Below, piece by piece: positions 53,919 through 62,192 of a DNA stretch of 64,000 nucleotides. The stretch comes from UBA1479 sp002706405 (GTDB lineage Bacteria; Pseudomonadota; Alphaproteobacteria; Rhodospirillales; Casp-alpha2). Position 1 is the first letter of the stretch. Every line of letters begins with the position of its first letter. Made by a program: the position numbers and the translations under genes. The DNA is taken from the NCBI GenBank assembly GCA_963972255.1, contig CAXATO010000006.1, positions 138,625-202,624 of the forward strand, given 5' to 3'. Below the pieces are notes generated by a model that saw only the letters and a program-made list of their open reading frames with translations, made no database searches and was not told the DNA's origin.

Positions 53919-55040
53919 ATGGCCTGGAGACCACAAGGTGGCGGCCCCTGGGGCGGCGGAAGCGGCGGCGGCGGCGGCCCATGGGGCGGCAATGGCGGCG
54001 GACCCCGTGGCGGCGGACCAACCCCGCCCGATATCGAGGAATTGCTCAGAAAGAGCCAGGACAGCATGAAGAAATTCATGCCCGGCGGCGCCGGCGGCGC
54101 CAAGGGCGTGGTAATCGGCTTGTTGATTGCCGCGGCGTTGTGGGTGGGGCTGACCGTGCCTTACCGCATCCAACCCGGCCAACAGGGCGTGGAATTGCTG
54201 TTCGGCGAATTCGTCAAACGCACGGGACCGGGCCTTAACTTCTGGTTCCCGGGTCCGATCGGTGAAGTCATCAAGGTCGATGTCGAAAACACCAATACCA
54301 TCAACATCGGTTTCCGGGGTCCCGGCAGCGTGGGGCGGGGAACCGGCGCGCGTGACGTGACGCTGGAAAGCCTGATGCTGACCGGCGACCAGAACATCGC
54401 CGACATCGATTTCATCGTGCAGTGGCGCATCAAGGACGCTGCGGATTACCTGTTCAACATTCGCGATCCGGAAATCACCATCAAGGTGGCGGCGGAAAGC
54501 GCCATGCGCGAAATCGTCGGCCAGTCGACCCTGGAAGAGGCGATCACCAAAAACCGCGCCGGCGTCGAAGCCAAAACCCGCGAATTGTTGCAGCGTATTC
54601 TCGACAGCTATGGTGCCGGTGTCGCCATCGCCGAATTGAAGATGCAGAAGGCGGATCCGCCCAAGGAAGTCATCGACGCGTTCAACGACGTGCAGCGTGC
54701 CCGTCAGGATCAGGAACGGTCCGTCAACGAAGCCATTGCCTTCCGCAACGACATCGTGCCGCGGGCCAAGGGTGAAGCCGAAAAGCTCATCGCCGAGGCG
54801 ACGGCCTACAAGGAACGGGTCATCAAGGACGCCCAGGGTGAAGCCGAACGCTTCCTCTCGGTCTACAACGCCTATCTGACCAACAAGGACGTGACCAAGC
54901 GGCGTCTTTATCTGGAGCGCATGGAGGAGGTCCTGTCGAAGGCCGACAAGATGATCCTCGACCAGGGGGCCGAAGGCTCCAAGGTCGTGCCCTATCTGCC
55001 GCTTAACGAACTCCGTAAATCCCAAGGAGGTGCGAAATGA
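53919..55040 (+). CDS. hflK: HflK, FtsH protease regulator subunit
   Basis: The product is 373 residues. A Gly/Pro/Trp-rich cytosolic N-terminus (about 1-45) precedes one membrane helix (GVVIGLLIAAALWVGLTVPY) and an SPFH/Band-7 periplasmic domain: IQPGQQGVELLFGEFVKRTG, LTGDQNIADIDFIVQWRIKD, and a long coiled region FRNDIVPRAKGEAEKLIAEA. HflK and HflC form a large ring around FtsH and restrain its degradation of membrane proteins. The last bases overlap the hflC start (ATGA), enforcing coupled translation. The 228-base gap upstream, divergent from apbC, shows nothing else recognisable. Confidence 0.97.
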   Translation: MAWRPQGGGPWGGGSGGGGGPWGGNGGGPRGGGPTPPDIEELLRKSQDSMKKFMPGGAGGAKGVVIGLLIAAALWVGLTVPYRIQPGQQGVELLFGEFVKRTGPGLNFWFPGPIGEVIKVDVENTNTINIGFRGPGSVGRGTGARDVTLESLMLTGDQNIADIDFIVQWRIKDAADYLFNIRDPEITIKVAAESAMREIVGQSTLEEAITKNRAGVEAKTRELLQRILDSYGAGVAIAELKMQKADPPKEVIDAFNDVQRARQDQERSVNEAIAFRNDIVPRAKGEAEKLIAEATAYKERVIKDAQGEAERFLSVYNAYLTNKDVTKRRLYLERMEEVLSKADKMILDQGAEGSKVVPYLPLNELRKSQGGAK

Positions 55041-55918
55041 AACGCTCAGGTCTCTTCATCCTGGCGGTGATCGTCGCCGTTTCCGGGATATGCGCGTTCA
55101 GCGCTTTGTACACCGTTCGTCAGGATCAGCAGGCGCTGGTTCTGCAATTCGGTAATCCCGTGCATGTCGAACGGACGCCGGGCCTCAAGGTCAAGCTGCC
55201 GTTCCTCCAGAACGTGGAATACTACGACCGGCGCATCCTGGATCTGGACCCGCCGGTTCAGGAAGTCATCCTGGCCGACCAAAAGCGTATCAACGTGGAC
55301 GCCTTCGCGCGTTACCGCATCGTCGATCCGCTTGAGTTCCGTAAACGCGCCGGCACCGACGCCAACTTCCGCCAAGTGTTCGGCGGGCGTCTCAACGCCG
55401 GCATCCGCTCGGAAATCGGTAAAATCCTGCTGCCCGACATGTTGACCGACAAGCGCGCCCAGATCATGGAACGCGTGGCCAACTCGCTGCGCACCCAGGC
55501 GCCGGAATTCGGGGTCGAAGTCATCGACATCCGCATCGGCCGCACGGACCTGCCGGAAGCCACGTCGCAGGCGGTGTTCAACCGCATGCGCTCCGACCGT
55601 ATCGCCGAGGCCGCCGAATTGCGCGCCAAAGGCGAAGAGCAGAAAACCCGCATCCAGGCCGAGGCCGAACGTGACAAGGTTATCATCCTGGCGGAAGCCC
55701 GGCGCAAGTCGGAAATCCTGCGTGGTGAAGGCGACGGAGAGCGGACGCGCGTTCTCAACGGGGCCTATGGCAAGGATGCGGAGTTCTTCGATTTCTACCG
55801 CTCCCTGGATGCCTTGGGCGCGGCGTTGAACGAAGGCACGTCCATGGTTCTCAGCCCCAATTCGGAGCTGTTCCAGTTCTTCAACGCGCTTAAGGACGGC
55901 ACCACCCGCGCCCGCTGA
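55037..55918 (+). CDS. hflC: HflC, FtsH protease regulator subunit
   Basis: The product is 293 residues. An N-terminal membrane helix (GLFILAVIVAVSGICAFSAL) is followed by the SPFH domain: VRQDQQALVLQFGNPVHVER, LKVKLPFLQNVEYYDRRILD, DAFARYRIVDPLEFRKRAG. The C-terminal EAERDKVIILAEARRKSEIL is the HflC coiled segment, and FFDFYRSLDALGAALNEGTS is family-typical. AAGGAGG lies 5 bases before its ATG inside hflK. A GCCCGC-TGAT-GCGGGC hairpin spans its stop codon without a T-run. Confidence 0.97.
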   Translation: MKRSGLFILAVIVAVSGICAFSALYTVRQDQQALVLQFGNPVHVERTPGLKVKLPFLQNVEYYDRRILDLDPPVQEVILADQKRINVDAFARYRIVDPLEFRKRAGTDANFRQVFGGRLNAGIRSEIGKILLPDMLTDKRAQIMERVANSLRTQAPEFGVEVIDIRIGRTDLPEATSQAVFNRMRSDRIAEAAELRAKGEEQKTRIQAEAERDKVIILAEARRKSEILRGEGDGERTRVLNGAYGKDAEFFDFYRSLDALGAALNEGTSMVLSPNSELFQFFNALKDGTTRAR

Positions 55919-55964
55919 TGCGGGCACGGGCGCCGTCCGGCAGCGGGGCCGGGACCTGGGCTTG

Positions 55965-56150
55965 ATGCAAGACTTGTACACGGCGCTGGGGCTCGTCCTG
56001 GTTATCGAGGGCGCGATCTATGCCCTGTTCCCCGACGGCATGCAGCGGGCGATGGCCCAACTGCAGGAAATGCCGCCGGGGACGTTGCGCCTGGCGGGGT
56101 TGGGGGCGGCGGTTGCCGGCGTCGTCATCGTCTGGGCCGTCCGGGGATAG
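55965..56150 (+). CDS. DUF2065 small membrane protein
   Basis: The product is 61 residues from the ATG at 55965. Two hydrophobic helices, LGLVLVIEGAIYALFP and LAGLGAAVAGVVIVWAVRG, flank the conserved DGMQRAMAQLQEMPPGTLRL, the DUF2065 (YjeT-like) pattern. Genes of this family frequently sit next to hflKC, as here (46 bases after hflC), which suggests a membrane role linked to the HflKC-FtsH complex; no activity is established. Confidence 0.9.
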   Translation: MQDLYTALGLVLVIEGAIYALFPDGMQRAMAQLQEMPPGTLRLAGLGAAVAGVVIVWAVRG

Positions 56151-56369
56151 GGCGATGGCGGTTTGCAATTGCGTCGGACGCCGGCCGCCATTGCCCAAAA
56201 CATACCGGGGCGGGGCCATTGTCCGGCCATATTCCCTGGCCATATCAGGGGCACTCCAAAGGGTGCCCGGTCCCGGGTCCCCGATTGCACACTGTTTAAT
56301 CTTTGCGGGGTCCGTGGCATGATCCCGACCGGCATGGTCCCGCATGTGACGGAAGGACAAGGTGTTAAG

Positions 56370-57896
56370 ATGAACCAGATTCGTCTCTCCCAAAAGGACG
56401 CGCCCATCGCGGCCGCCGACGACCGCTCACCTCTGCGGATGGCCGGTTTTGGTGCGTTCGCAGCAGCAATCGCGCTGGCCGCCTTCATGATCATGACGAC
56501 CGTGGCGCAGGCGCGTCCGGCTCCCGAAAGTTTCGCCGACCTGGCGGAAAAGTTGCTGCCTTCGGTGGTCAACATTTCGACGACCCAGGTTATCGAAAGC
56601 CGCGGCTTCGAAATGCCGCAGCTGCCGCCCGGCTCCCCGTTCGAGGATTTCTTCAAGGAATTCTTCGACCGCGGCCAGCCCAACGGCAACAAACCCCAGG
56701 CCCGCAAGGCCACGTCCCTGGGCTCCGGCTTCATCATCGACAATGACGGCCATGTGGTCACCAACAACCACGTGATCCAGGACGCCGACGAAATCGAGGT
56801 CATCCTGCAGGACGACACGCGCTTGAAGGCCAAGGTCGTCGGCCGCGACCAGAAGACGGACATCGCGGTGCTCAAGGTGGACCTGAAGGGCCAGAAGTAC
56901 CACGCGATCTCGCTCGGCGACTCGGAGAAATCCCGCGTCGGCGATTGGGTGGTCGCCATCGGCAATCCCTTCGGCCTGGGCGGCACGGTCACGGCGGGCA
57001 TCATCTCGGCCCGCGGTCGCGACATTTCCGCCGGCCCCTATGACAACTTCATTCAAACCGACGCCTCCATCAACCGGGGCAACTCGGGTGGACCGCTGTT
57101 CAATCTGGACGGTCAGGTGATCGGCATCAACACGGCCATCTTCTCGCCGTCCGGCGGCAGCGTCGGCATCGGCTTCGCCGTGCCCATGTCCACCGCCAAG
57201 CCGGTGATTTCCCAGTTGATCAAGCACGGCCAGGTCAAGCGCGGCTGGCTCGGCGTCCATATCCAGCAGGTCACGCCGGAAGTCGCCGAAAGCCTGGGCC
57301 TGAAGGAACCGGTGGGGGCGCTCGTCGCCCAGGTGGTCGAAGACGGCCCTGCCGCCAAGGGTAAGATTCAGCGTGGCGACGTGATCCTGACCTTCAACAA
57401 GCGCAAGGTGCCCGACATGCGCAAGCTGCCGCGCATCGTCGCCGACACGGAAGTGGGCGTCGACGTGCCGGTCGAGGTCTGGCGTGAAAACAAGAAGATC
57501 GACCTTAAGGTCAAGGTCGGTGAATTGCAGGAACAGGAACAGCAGGTCGCCGCGCGCACCGACAAGGGGGCCGGCAGCGATGCCAAACCCCAGGTGGTCG
57601 AGGACCTGGGGCTGACCCTGTCGGCCATTACCGACGACGCGGTGCAGAAGTTCAAGCTTGAACCCGATGCCAAGGGCGTGCTCGTGACCGACGTGCTGGG
57701 CGCGGGCCCGGCGGCGGAGAAGGGCGTGCGCCCCGGCGACCTGATCGTCGAGGTCGGCCAGGAAGAGGTCGGCAATCCCGACGACGTTGTGCGCAAGGTC
57801 AAGGAAGCCCGCGACGCCGGCCGCAAATCCGTGCTGCTTCTGGTCCAGGGGCAGAACGGCTTGCGCTTCGTGGCCATCCGGTTGGGCAAAGGCTAG
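56370..57896 (+). CDS. degP: Do-family periplasmic serine protease/chaperone (DegP/HtrA)
   Basis: The product is 508 residues from the ATG at 56370, with GGAAGG upstream. A hydrophobic export segment lies at about 25-47, ending VAQARP. The trypsin-like domain has the triad His134 (TNNHVIQDAD), Asp164 (KTDIAVLKVD) and Ser239 (NRGNSGGPLF). Two PDZ domains follow: about 290-380 (GWLGVHIQQVTPEVAESLGL) and 415-505 (GVLVTDVLGAGPAAEKGVRP). It degrades or refolds damaged envelope proteins. It follows hflKC and DUF2065, giving an envelope quality-control group; a clear terminator lies after the stop. Confidence 0.97.
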   Translation: MNQIRLSQKDAPIAAADDRSPLRMAGFGAFAAAIALAAFMIMTTVAQARPAPESFADLAEKLLPSVVNISTTQVIESRGFEMPQLPPGSPFEDFFKEFFDRGQPNGNKPQARKATSLGSGFIIDNDGHVVTNNHVIQDADEIEVILQDDTRLKAKVVGRDQKTDIAVLKVDLKGQKYHAISLGDSEKSRVGDWVVAIGNPFGLGGTVTAGIISARGRDISAGPYDNFIQTDASINRGNSGGPLFNLDGQVIGINTAIFSPSGGSVGIGFAVPMSTAKPVISQLIKHGQVKRGWLGVHIQQVTPEVAESLGLKEPVGALVAQVVEDGPAAKGKIQRGDVILTFNKRKVPDMRKLPRIVADTEVGVDVPVEVWRENKKIDLKVKVGELQEQEQQVAARTDKGAGSDAKPQVVEDLGLTLSAITDDAVQKFKLEPDAKGVLVTDVLGAGPAAEKGVRPGDLIVEVGQEEVGNPDDVVRKVKEARDAGRKSVLLLVQGQNGLRFVAIRLGKG

Positions 57897-57923
57897 ACGC
57901 CCAGCGAATATCTGACATTGGAG

Positions 57924-57946
57924 ACGGCGCCCGCGGGCGCCGTTTT
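57924..57946 (+). terminator. Rho-independent terminator after degP
   Basis: An 8-base-pair perfect stem ACGGCGCC / GGCGCCGT closes the CGCG tetraloop and runs into TTTT at 57943-57946. It lies 28 bases after the degP stop, between convergent degP and serB, and its T-run is oriented for degP transcription. Confidence 0.75.
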
Positions 57947-57961
57947 CATGTCCGCCGCAGG

Positions 57962-58858
57962 CTAGGCCGTGACGAATTCCGCTGCCCGGAAGCCCTGCGC
58001 GAACAGCAGCCCCGTCAGATCGGCATGATCCAGCTTGACCCGCGCGGCGTCGCGCAGGATCGGCTTGCCCCGATAGGCGCAGCCCAGGCCCGCCGCCTGA
58101 ATCATTTCCAGATCATTGGCGCCGTCGCCGATCGCCGCCGTATCGGTCAGGCCCAGGCCGTTTTGCGCGGCCAGCTTGACCAGGGCGTCGTATTTGGAGG
58201 TGCGGCCCAGGACTGGTTCCGTCACCTGACCGGTCAGCTTGCCGCCCTCGATGATGAAATCATTGGCCATGTTGATGTGGAAGCCGAGCCGTTCCGCGAT
58301 ACGCGACGTGAAATAGGTGAAGCCGCCGGATACCAGCGCCGTCGTGGCGCCGGAAGCGACCATGGTGCGGACCATGGTCTCGGCGCCGGGCGACACCTCG
58401 ATCGCTTGGTAGGCGGTCTCCAGGGCCGTTTCGGAAAGCCCTTTCAGCATGGCCACGCGTTCCCGCAGGGAGTCCTCGAAATTCAGCTCACCCCGCATGA
58501 CCCGGTCGGTGATGGCGCCGATGATCTCGCCCTTGCCGGCGGCGTCGGCCACATCGGTCAGGGTTTCCGAGGTCACGATGGTCGAATCCATGTCGGCGAT
58601 CAGAAGCTTCTTGCGCCGCCCCTCCGCGCGCTGGGCGACGACGTCGATGGGCATTCCCTCCAGGCTCATGCGCACGGCGGCGTCGGCCTGGTCCGCGGAC
58701 AGGCCGTCAAAGCCCAGGTCGCAGGCCAATCCCTCGGCCAACCAGTCGGGGCGGCCGGTTTCGGCACCCAGACCATTGAGCCGGGCCGCCGCCTCGGCGA
58801 CAATGCCCGCATCCAGTTCTTCGCCTGGGGCGGCGATCAACGTAACGACAAATTCCAT
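57962..58858 (-). CDS. serB: Phosphoserine phosphatase
   Basis: The product is 298 residues from the ATG at 58858 (MEFVVTLIAAPG). An N-terminal regulatory segment of about 80 residues precedes the HAD phosphatase core: the nucleophile motif is ADMDSTIV (Asp89 and Asp91), motif II is ALVSGGFTYFTSRIAE, and the Lys and acidic motifs are in KYDALVKLAAQ and IGDGANDLEMIQAAGLG. It hydrolyses phosphoserine to serine, the last step of serine synthesis. It is divergent from miaA, with a 44-base gap. An extension of the frame to 58957 would enter miaA and is rejected. Confidence 0.96.
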   Translation of the reverse strand: MEFVVTLIAAPGEELDAGIVAEAAARLNGLGAETGRPDWLAEGLACDLGFDGLSADQADAAVRMSLEGMPIDVVAQRAEGRRKKLLIADMDSTIVTSETLTDVADAAGKGEIIGAITDRVMRGELNFEDSLRERVAMLKGLSETALETAYQAIEVSPGAETMVRTMVASGATTALVSGGFTYFTSRIAERLGFHINMANDFIIEGGKLTGQVTEPVLGRTSKYDALVKLAAQNGLGLTDTAAIGDGANDLEMIQAAGLGCAYRGKPILRDAARVKLDHADLTGLLFAQGFRAAEFVTA

Positions 58859-58902
58859 GGGCTGTCCGATCCGGCGACGGTTGAGTGATGACGGGAGGGA
58901 AA

Positions 58903-59889
58903 GTGACCGATTTTCAGGCTCCTGAAAAGCCCTCGCGGGATGAAAAGCCCGCGACAAGCGTCGTCATCGTCACGGGGCCGACGGCGGGCGGAAAGTCGGG
59001 CCTGGCGCTGGAATTGGCGGAACGCCTGGGCGGCTGGATCATCAATGCGGACAGCATGCAGGTCTATCGCGACCTTCGCGTGCTGACGGCGCGGCCCGAC
59101 GCGGCGGAGGAAACCCGCGTGCCGCACCGCTTGTTCGGCGTCCTGGGGGCGGAGGAACGCTGTTCCGTCGGCCGCTGGCTGGATATGGCCGTGGCCGAGA
59201 TCACGACGGCGCGGGCGGCCGGCCGTCTGCCGATTCTGGTCGGCGGCACGGGCATGTACCTGAAGGCCCTGACCGAAGGCTTGGCCCCGGTGCCTGAGGT
59301 GCCGGCAACGGTGACGGCCGAGGCGACGGCGCTTTATGACAGGCTCGGGGGAGGCGCGTTCGCCGAGGTTCTGGCGGAACATGACCCCGGGGCGGCGGAT
59401 GCCTTGCCGCCGGGTGACCGCCAACGCCTGATCCGCGCCTATGCGGTGGTCCAGGCGACGGAGCGGACCCTGGCCGATTGGCAGAACGACGCGCCCACCG
59501 GCTCCGCGCTGGATGCCCGGTTCACGACGGTTCTGGTGCTGCCGCCGCGAGACGCCCTTTATGCCGCCTGTGATGCGCGCTTCACGGCGATGCTGGACGC
59601 GGGCGCCATGGACGAAGTCCGGGCCCTTCTGGCCCGTGAACTGGACCCGAGCCTGCCCGCCATGCGTGCCGTCGGTGTGCGTGAACTGGGGGCGGTGATC
59701 CGCGGCGAGATGCCCCTGGACCAGGCGGCCGACAAGGCGCGGCAGGCGACGCGGAACTACGCCAAGCGCCAACTGACCTGGTTTCGTCATCAGCTTACGC
59801 CGGATGTCACCGTTGCCCAGGGCGGGGCCGGGGCCGCGGACGAAGTGTCGACGGCATTAAAAAAATACATCACTGTCAGGAACGTGTAA
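58903..59889 (+). CDS. miaA: tRNA dimethylallyltransferase
   Basis: The product is 328 residues from a GTG at 58903, chosen because GGGAGGG lies 4-5 bases upstream; the ATG at 58888 lacks a ribosome binding site. The P-loop GPTAGGKSGLA is at 25-35, followed by INADSMQVYRDL, VGGTGMYLKAL and the C-terminal RQATRNYAKRQLTWFRHQ. MiaA adds a dimethylallyl group to A37 of tRNAs that read UNN codons. A TTCTCC / GGAGAA hairpin with a T-run follows. Confidence 0.96.
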   Translation: MTDFQAPEKPSRDEKPATSVVIVTGPTAGGKSGLALELAERLGGWIINADSMQVYRDLRVLTARPDAAEETRVPHRLFGVLGAEERCSVGRWLDMAVAEITTARAAGRLPILVGGTGMYLKALTEGLAPVPEVPATVTAEATALYDRLGGGAFAEVLAEHDPGAADALPPGDRQRLIRAYAVVQATERTLADWQNDAPTGSALDARFTTVLVLPPRDALYAACDARFTAMLDAGAMDEVRALLARELDPSLPAMRAVGVRELGAVIRGEMPLDQAADKARQATRNYAKRQLTWFRHQLTPDVTVAQGGAGAADEVSTALKKYITVRNV

Positions 59890-59902
59890 GGCTTGGAGGA
59901 GA

Positions 59903-59932
59903 TTCTCCTGTTTGGAGAAGGTGTCTTTTTTT
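59903..59932 (+). terminator. Probable terminator after miaA
   Basis: TTCTCC (59903-59908) and GGAGAA (59914-59919) form a 6-base-pair stem with a five-base loop, followed six bases later by seven T residues (59926-59932). It lies 13 bases after the miaA stop. The gap between stem and T-run makes it less than ideal. Confidence 0.5.
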
Positions 59933-60030
59933 CGCCATTTCCTTCCGCTAAGCAATAGTTTGCTGAACACGGGCGCGCCGGGGACCCGCAGCAAGAAGAA
60001 CCTGCTAACGACAATAACCAACGGCATCGC

Positions 60031-61080
60031 GTGTCCTTATCCAATCCCAGTATCCTGATCGTCGAGGACGACCCCATGATCCGGTCGTTCCTCAAGGCCG
60101 TTCTGGAGGCGGAGGACTACGACGTCACCGAGGCCGAGACCGGCGCCGAAATGTTCGCCGCCCTGGACGGCGCGAATTTCGACGTCATCGTGCTGGATAT
60201 CATGCTGCCGGACGGCAACGGCGTCGACTTCGCGCGGACCCTGCGCCGCACATCGACCCTGCCCATCATCTTCGCCACCGCCGTCACCGACACGGACACC
60301 CGGCGGCATGCCATCGGCTTGATGCAGGTCGACTATGTGACCAAGCCGTTCGACGCCAAGGAACTGCTGTTGCGGATCGAGAACATCCGCACCATGGCGC
60401 CGGTCATGGAAGATCCCAACGCCCGCGATCTGCCCAAGCCGGTCGCCGATGTCGAGACACCCTGGTACAAGGCGCCCCTGGTCTGGGGGCCGGCAGCGGC
60501 CTTTCTGGTCATCGTCCTGGGCGGAATTTTCGTCATTCCCGGCGAAGAAGACCCCGCGGTTCTGCGTGCCCAGCAGTCGGCGGCCCAGGTCCAGCGCAAC
60601 GCGGACACGGCCATCACCCGGGCGGCGGATGCGGCGGCCGCCGGCGCGGCAGCCGAGAACAGCGGGTCGAGCATCATACTGACGGACGCGCCGCCGGCGT
60701 CACAAGCCGCCGAGAATGCCGGCGCGGCGGATGGCGCCGCCGCCGGAGGCGATGGCGCGGTGGCGGAAGGATCCCCCGAACAAAAGATCCTGGCGGCCTG
60801 CGGCGAGCTTCCGGTCAGCGAGCACTGGAACAACAACTCCATCAAACGGGTGCTGCGCAACGTGCGGTTCGTGCATCAGGGCAACTGGGGCGAATACCTG
60901 GAAGTATGGGTCGAGCGCCTGAAGAACGTGCAGGACCTGGAAGCCACCGGAAAGCCGGTGGAGCTGCAGAAAAAGGGCGTTGTCCTGTCCGGCAAGGAAC
61001 TGGAAAAGTACGTCGACCTGATGGAAAAGCGGGTCCGATACCTGCGTTGCGCCAGCCTGATCGTTCAGACGATCAAGTGA
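60031..61080 (+). CDS. Membrane-anchored response regulator with unknown C-terminal domain
   Basis: The product is 349 residues from a GTG at 60031; the ribosome binding site is weak. Residues 1-125 are a receiver domain with VEDD (11-14), phospho-acceptor Asp56 (VIVLDIMLP) and Lys105 (VTKPFDAK). Instead of a DNA-binding domain, a single transmembrane helix follows at about 148-170 (PLVWGPAAAFLVIVLGGIFV). Then come an Ala/Glu/Gly-rich linker (about 175-250) and a final 95-residue domain with ILAACGELPVSEHWNNNSIK, GNWGEYLEVWVERLKN and VRYLRCASLIV. With the receiver in the cytosol, the last domain with its two Cys would be periplasmic. I do not recognise that domain. No kinase gene is adjacent. 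Confidence 0.85.
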   Translation: MSLSNPSILIVEDDPMIRSFLKAVLEAEDYDVTEAETGAEMFAALDGANFDVIVLDIMLPDGNGVDFARTLRRTSTLPIIFATAVTDTDTRRHAIGLMQVDYVTKPFDAKELLLRIENIRTMAPVMEDPNARDLPKPVADVETPWYKAPLVWGPAAAFLVIVLGGIFVIPGEEDPAVLRAQQSAAQVQRNADTAITRAADAAAAGAAAENSGSSIILTDAPPASQAAENAGAADGAAAGGDGAVAEGSPEQKILAACGELPVSEHWNNNSIKRVLRNVRFVHQGNWGEYLEVWVERLKNVQDLEATGKPVELQKKGVVLSGKELEKYVDLMEKRVRYLRCASLIVQTIK

Positions 61081-61110
61081 CCGGGGCCGGTTGCCCGCGC
61101 TGCGGGCGGT

Positions 61111-61872
61111 TCAGGTCGGATAAAAGACGAAATTGAACAAGTAGTCGGATTTGTCCACGTGGGACTGGTCACGGTCCAGGTCGATATCGGTGAGCGGAAC
61201 GAGCTTGTCACCGATCAGTGCCATGCCCCGATAACCGTATCCTTCGACCTCGGCGATCATATCCGGCAGGGGGCGGCCCGTATGGACGGCTTCGATCTCG
61301 ATCAGCATCACCGGACGGTCGCGGGCGATGGTCTTGCGGGCACCGTCCAGAACCGCCATTTCGGCACCTTCGACATCGATCTTCATGAACCCCACATCGC
61401 GGATATCCAGGTCGTCCAGGCGGGCTGTCTTAACCCGCACGATGCCGTGGTCGCCGGATACCTTGATGGTGCTCAGGCTCGCACCTTGGTTGGAATAGCC
61501 CTTCGGCCATTTCGGCACCAGGAGATCGGCCTCGCCGGTGCTGTCGGACAGGGCGACGGGGGAAAGAGTCGCTCGTTTCCGTGCCCATCCCGACAAGATG
61601 CGGAACAGCTTGGGGTTCGGCTCAAACGCATGGACCTGTCGACAATGGCCGAGCAGGGCATAGGAGTAGACGCCCTTGTTGGCGCCCACGTCGATGGCCT
61701 GACGGGTCGGGTCGGCGAGTTGGGGAATGAGGCGGATCTCGCGCTCCCCCTTCATCAATTCCTTGCGGTAGAGATAGCGGATATACAGCGCGCCGGGCAC
61801 AAGCAGCCGTTTGGCTGTTTCTTCCAGGGTCTCTGGTGGGGACCAGGGCTGTGGGTCGCGCATCGGCTGCAA
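61111..61872 (-). CDS. FkbM-family SAM-dependent methyltransferase
   Basis: The product is 253 residues (the ATG at 61863 is also possible). The SAM-binding motif is AIDVGANKGVYSYALLGHC (about 59-77), followed by VHAFEPNPKLFRIL. The FkbM-specific part VGFMKIDVEGAEMAVLDGAR and LIEIEAVHTGRPLPDMIAEV is clear. FkbM-type enzymes O-methylate sugars, glycolipids or polyketides. No glycan or secondary-metabolite cluster is nearby, so the acceptor is unknown. It converges on the response regulator gene (30 bases) and is divergent from ilvB. Confidence 0.9.
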   Translation of the reverse strand: MQPMRDPQPWSPPETLEETAKRLLVPGALYIRYLYRKELMKGEREIRLIPQLADPTRQAIDVGANKGVYSYALLGHCRQVHAFEPNPKLFRILSGWARKRATLSPVALSDSTGEADLLVPKWPKGYSNQGASLSTIKVSGDHGIVRVKTARLDDLDIRDVGFMKIDVEGAEMAVLDGARKTIARDRPVMLIEIEAVHTGRPLPDMIAEVEGYGYRGMALIGDKLVPLTDIDLDRDQSHVDKSDYLFNFVFYPT

Positions 61873-62192
61873 TTCCCAGAATGGGTCCCCAAAAGGGGTG
61901 GATCGGGCTTCTTATCCCGTGTGGCCGGTGATCGCAAGCTCGGCGCCGGATCACGAGAGGATATCGTTGTAATTTTATTTCGTAATAAGCAGAAAAAACT
62001 TACCGTTTATTGCATTTTAATGGTTGACCCCCTAAATCACCTTCATTAAGTTCCGTGGCTCCCCGGCGGACCCCGGTTCCGCTGGGGTTTTTGTGGCATC
62101 AGCGGACGTGCCGCCGGCCCTTTGCCGGGACACATGGGCGCCTGACGGCAGGGGCGCCCGACTGGGAATTCTGAGACCAAGAGGACTGAACG
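61873..62192 (+). promoter_or_regulatory. ilvB: ilvB leader and divergent promoter region
   Basis: This 320-base gap between the FkbM gene and ilvB holds an AT-rich stretch (about 61965-62040) likely to contain promoters, among them a rough TTGCAT-N17-TAAATC pair ending at 62039. A nine-codon frame at 62020-62049 (MVDPLNHLH) ends 11 bases before a strong hairpin at 62061-62087 but lacks a ribosome binding site. Another hairpin-forming segment (CCGGC / GCCGG) lies near 62112-62130. The arrangement suggests attenuation control of branched-chain amino-acid synthesis. Confidence 0.5.
62061..62092 (+). terminator. Terminator-like hairpin in the ilvB leader (putative attenuator)
   Basis: CCCCGGCGGA (62061-62070) pairs with TCCGCTGGGG (62078-62087) over ten positions with one G-T pair and a seven-base loop, and is followed directly by five T residues (62088-62092). 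No gene on the plus strand precedes it within 980 bases, so it can only act on transcripts that start in this gap and run into ilvB, 100 bases downstream. That is the signature of an attenuator. Confidence 0.65.

Noticed and set aside
53691..55025. Upstream extension of the apbC frame, which would make an 828-residue protein
   Set aside because: The extension is exactly antisense to hflK; the MIP18 domain starts at the ATG at 53690, which has its own ribosome binding site.
55910..55925. Hairpin across the hflC stop as a terminator
   Set aside because: There is no T-run, and DUF2065 follows at close spacing in the same direction.
58859..58957. N-terminal extension of serB
   Set aside because: It overlaps the miaA start antisense; the ATG at 58858 begins the recognisable SerB sequence.
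62020..62049. Nine-codon leader frame MVDPLNHLH annotated as a gene
   Set aside because: It has no ribosome binding site and only three branched-chain codons, not in a run; kept as a hint in the attenuator finding but not called as a CDS.
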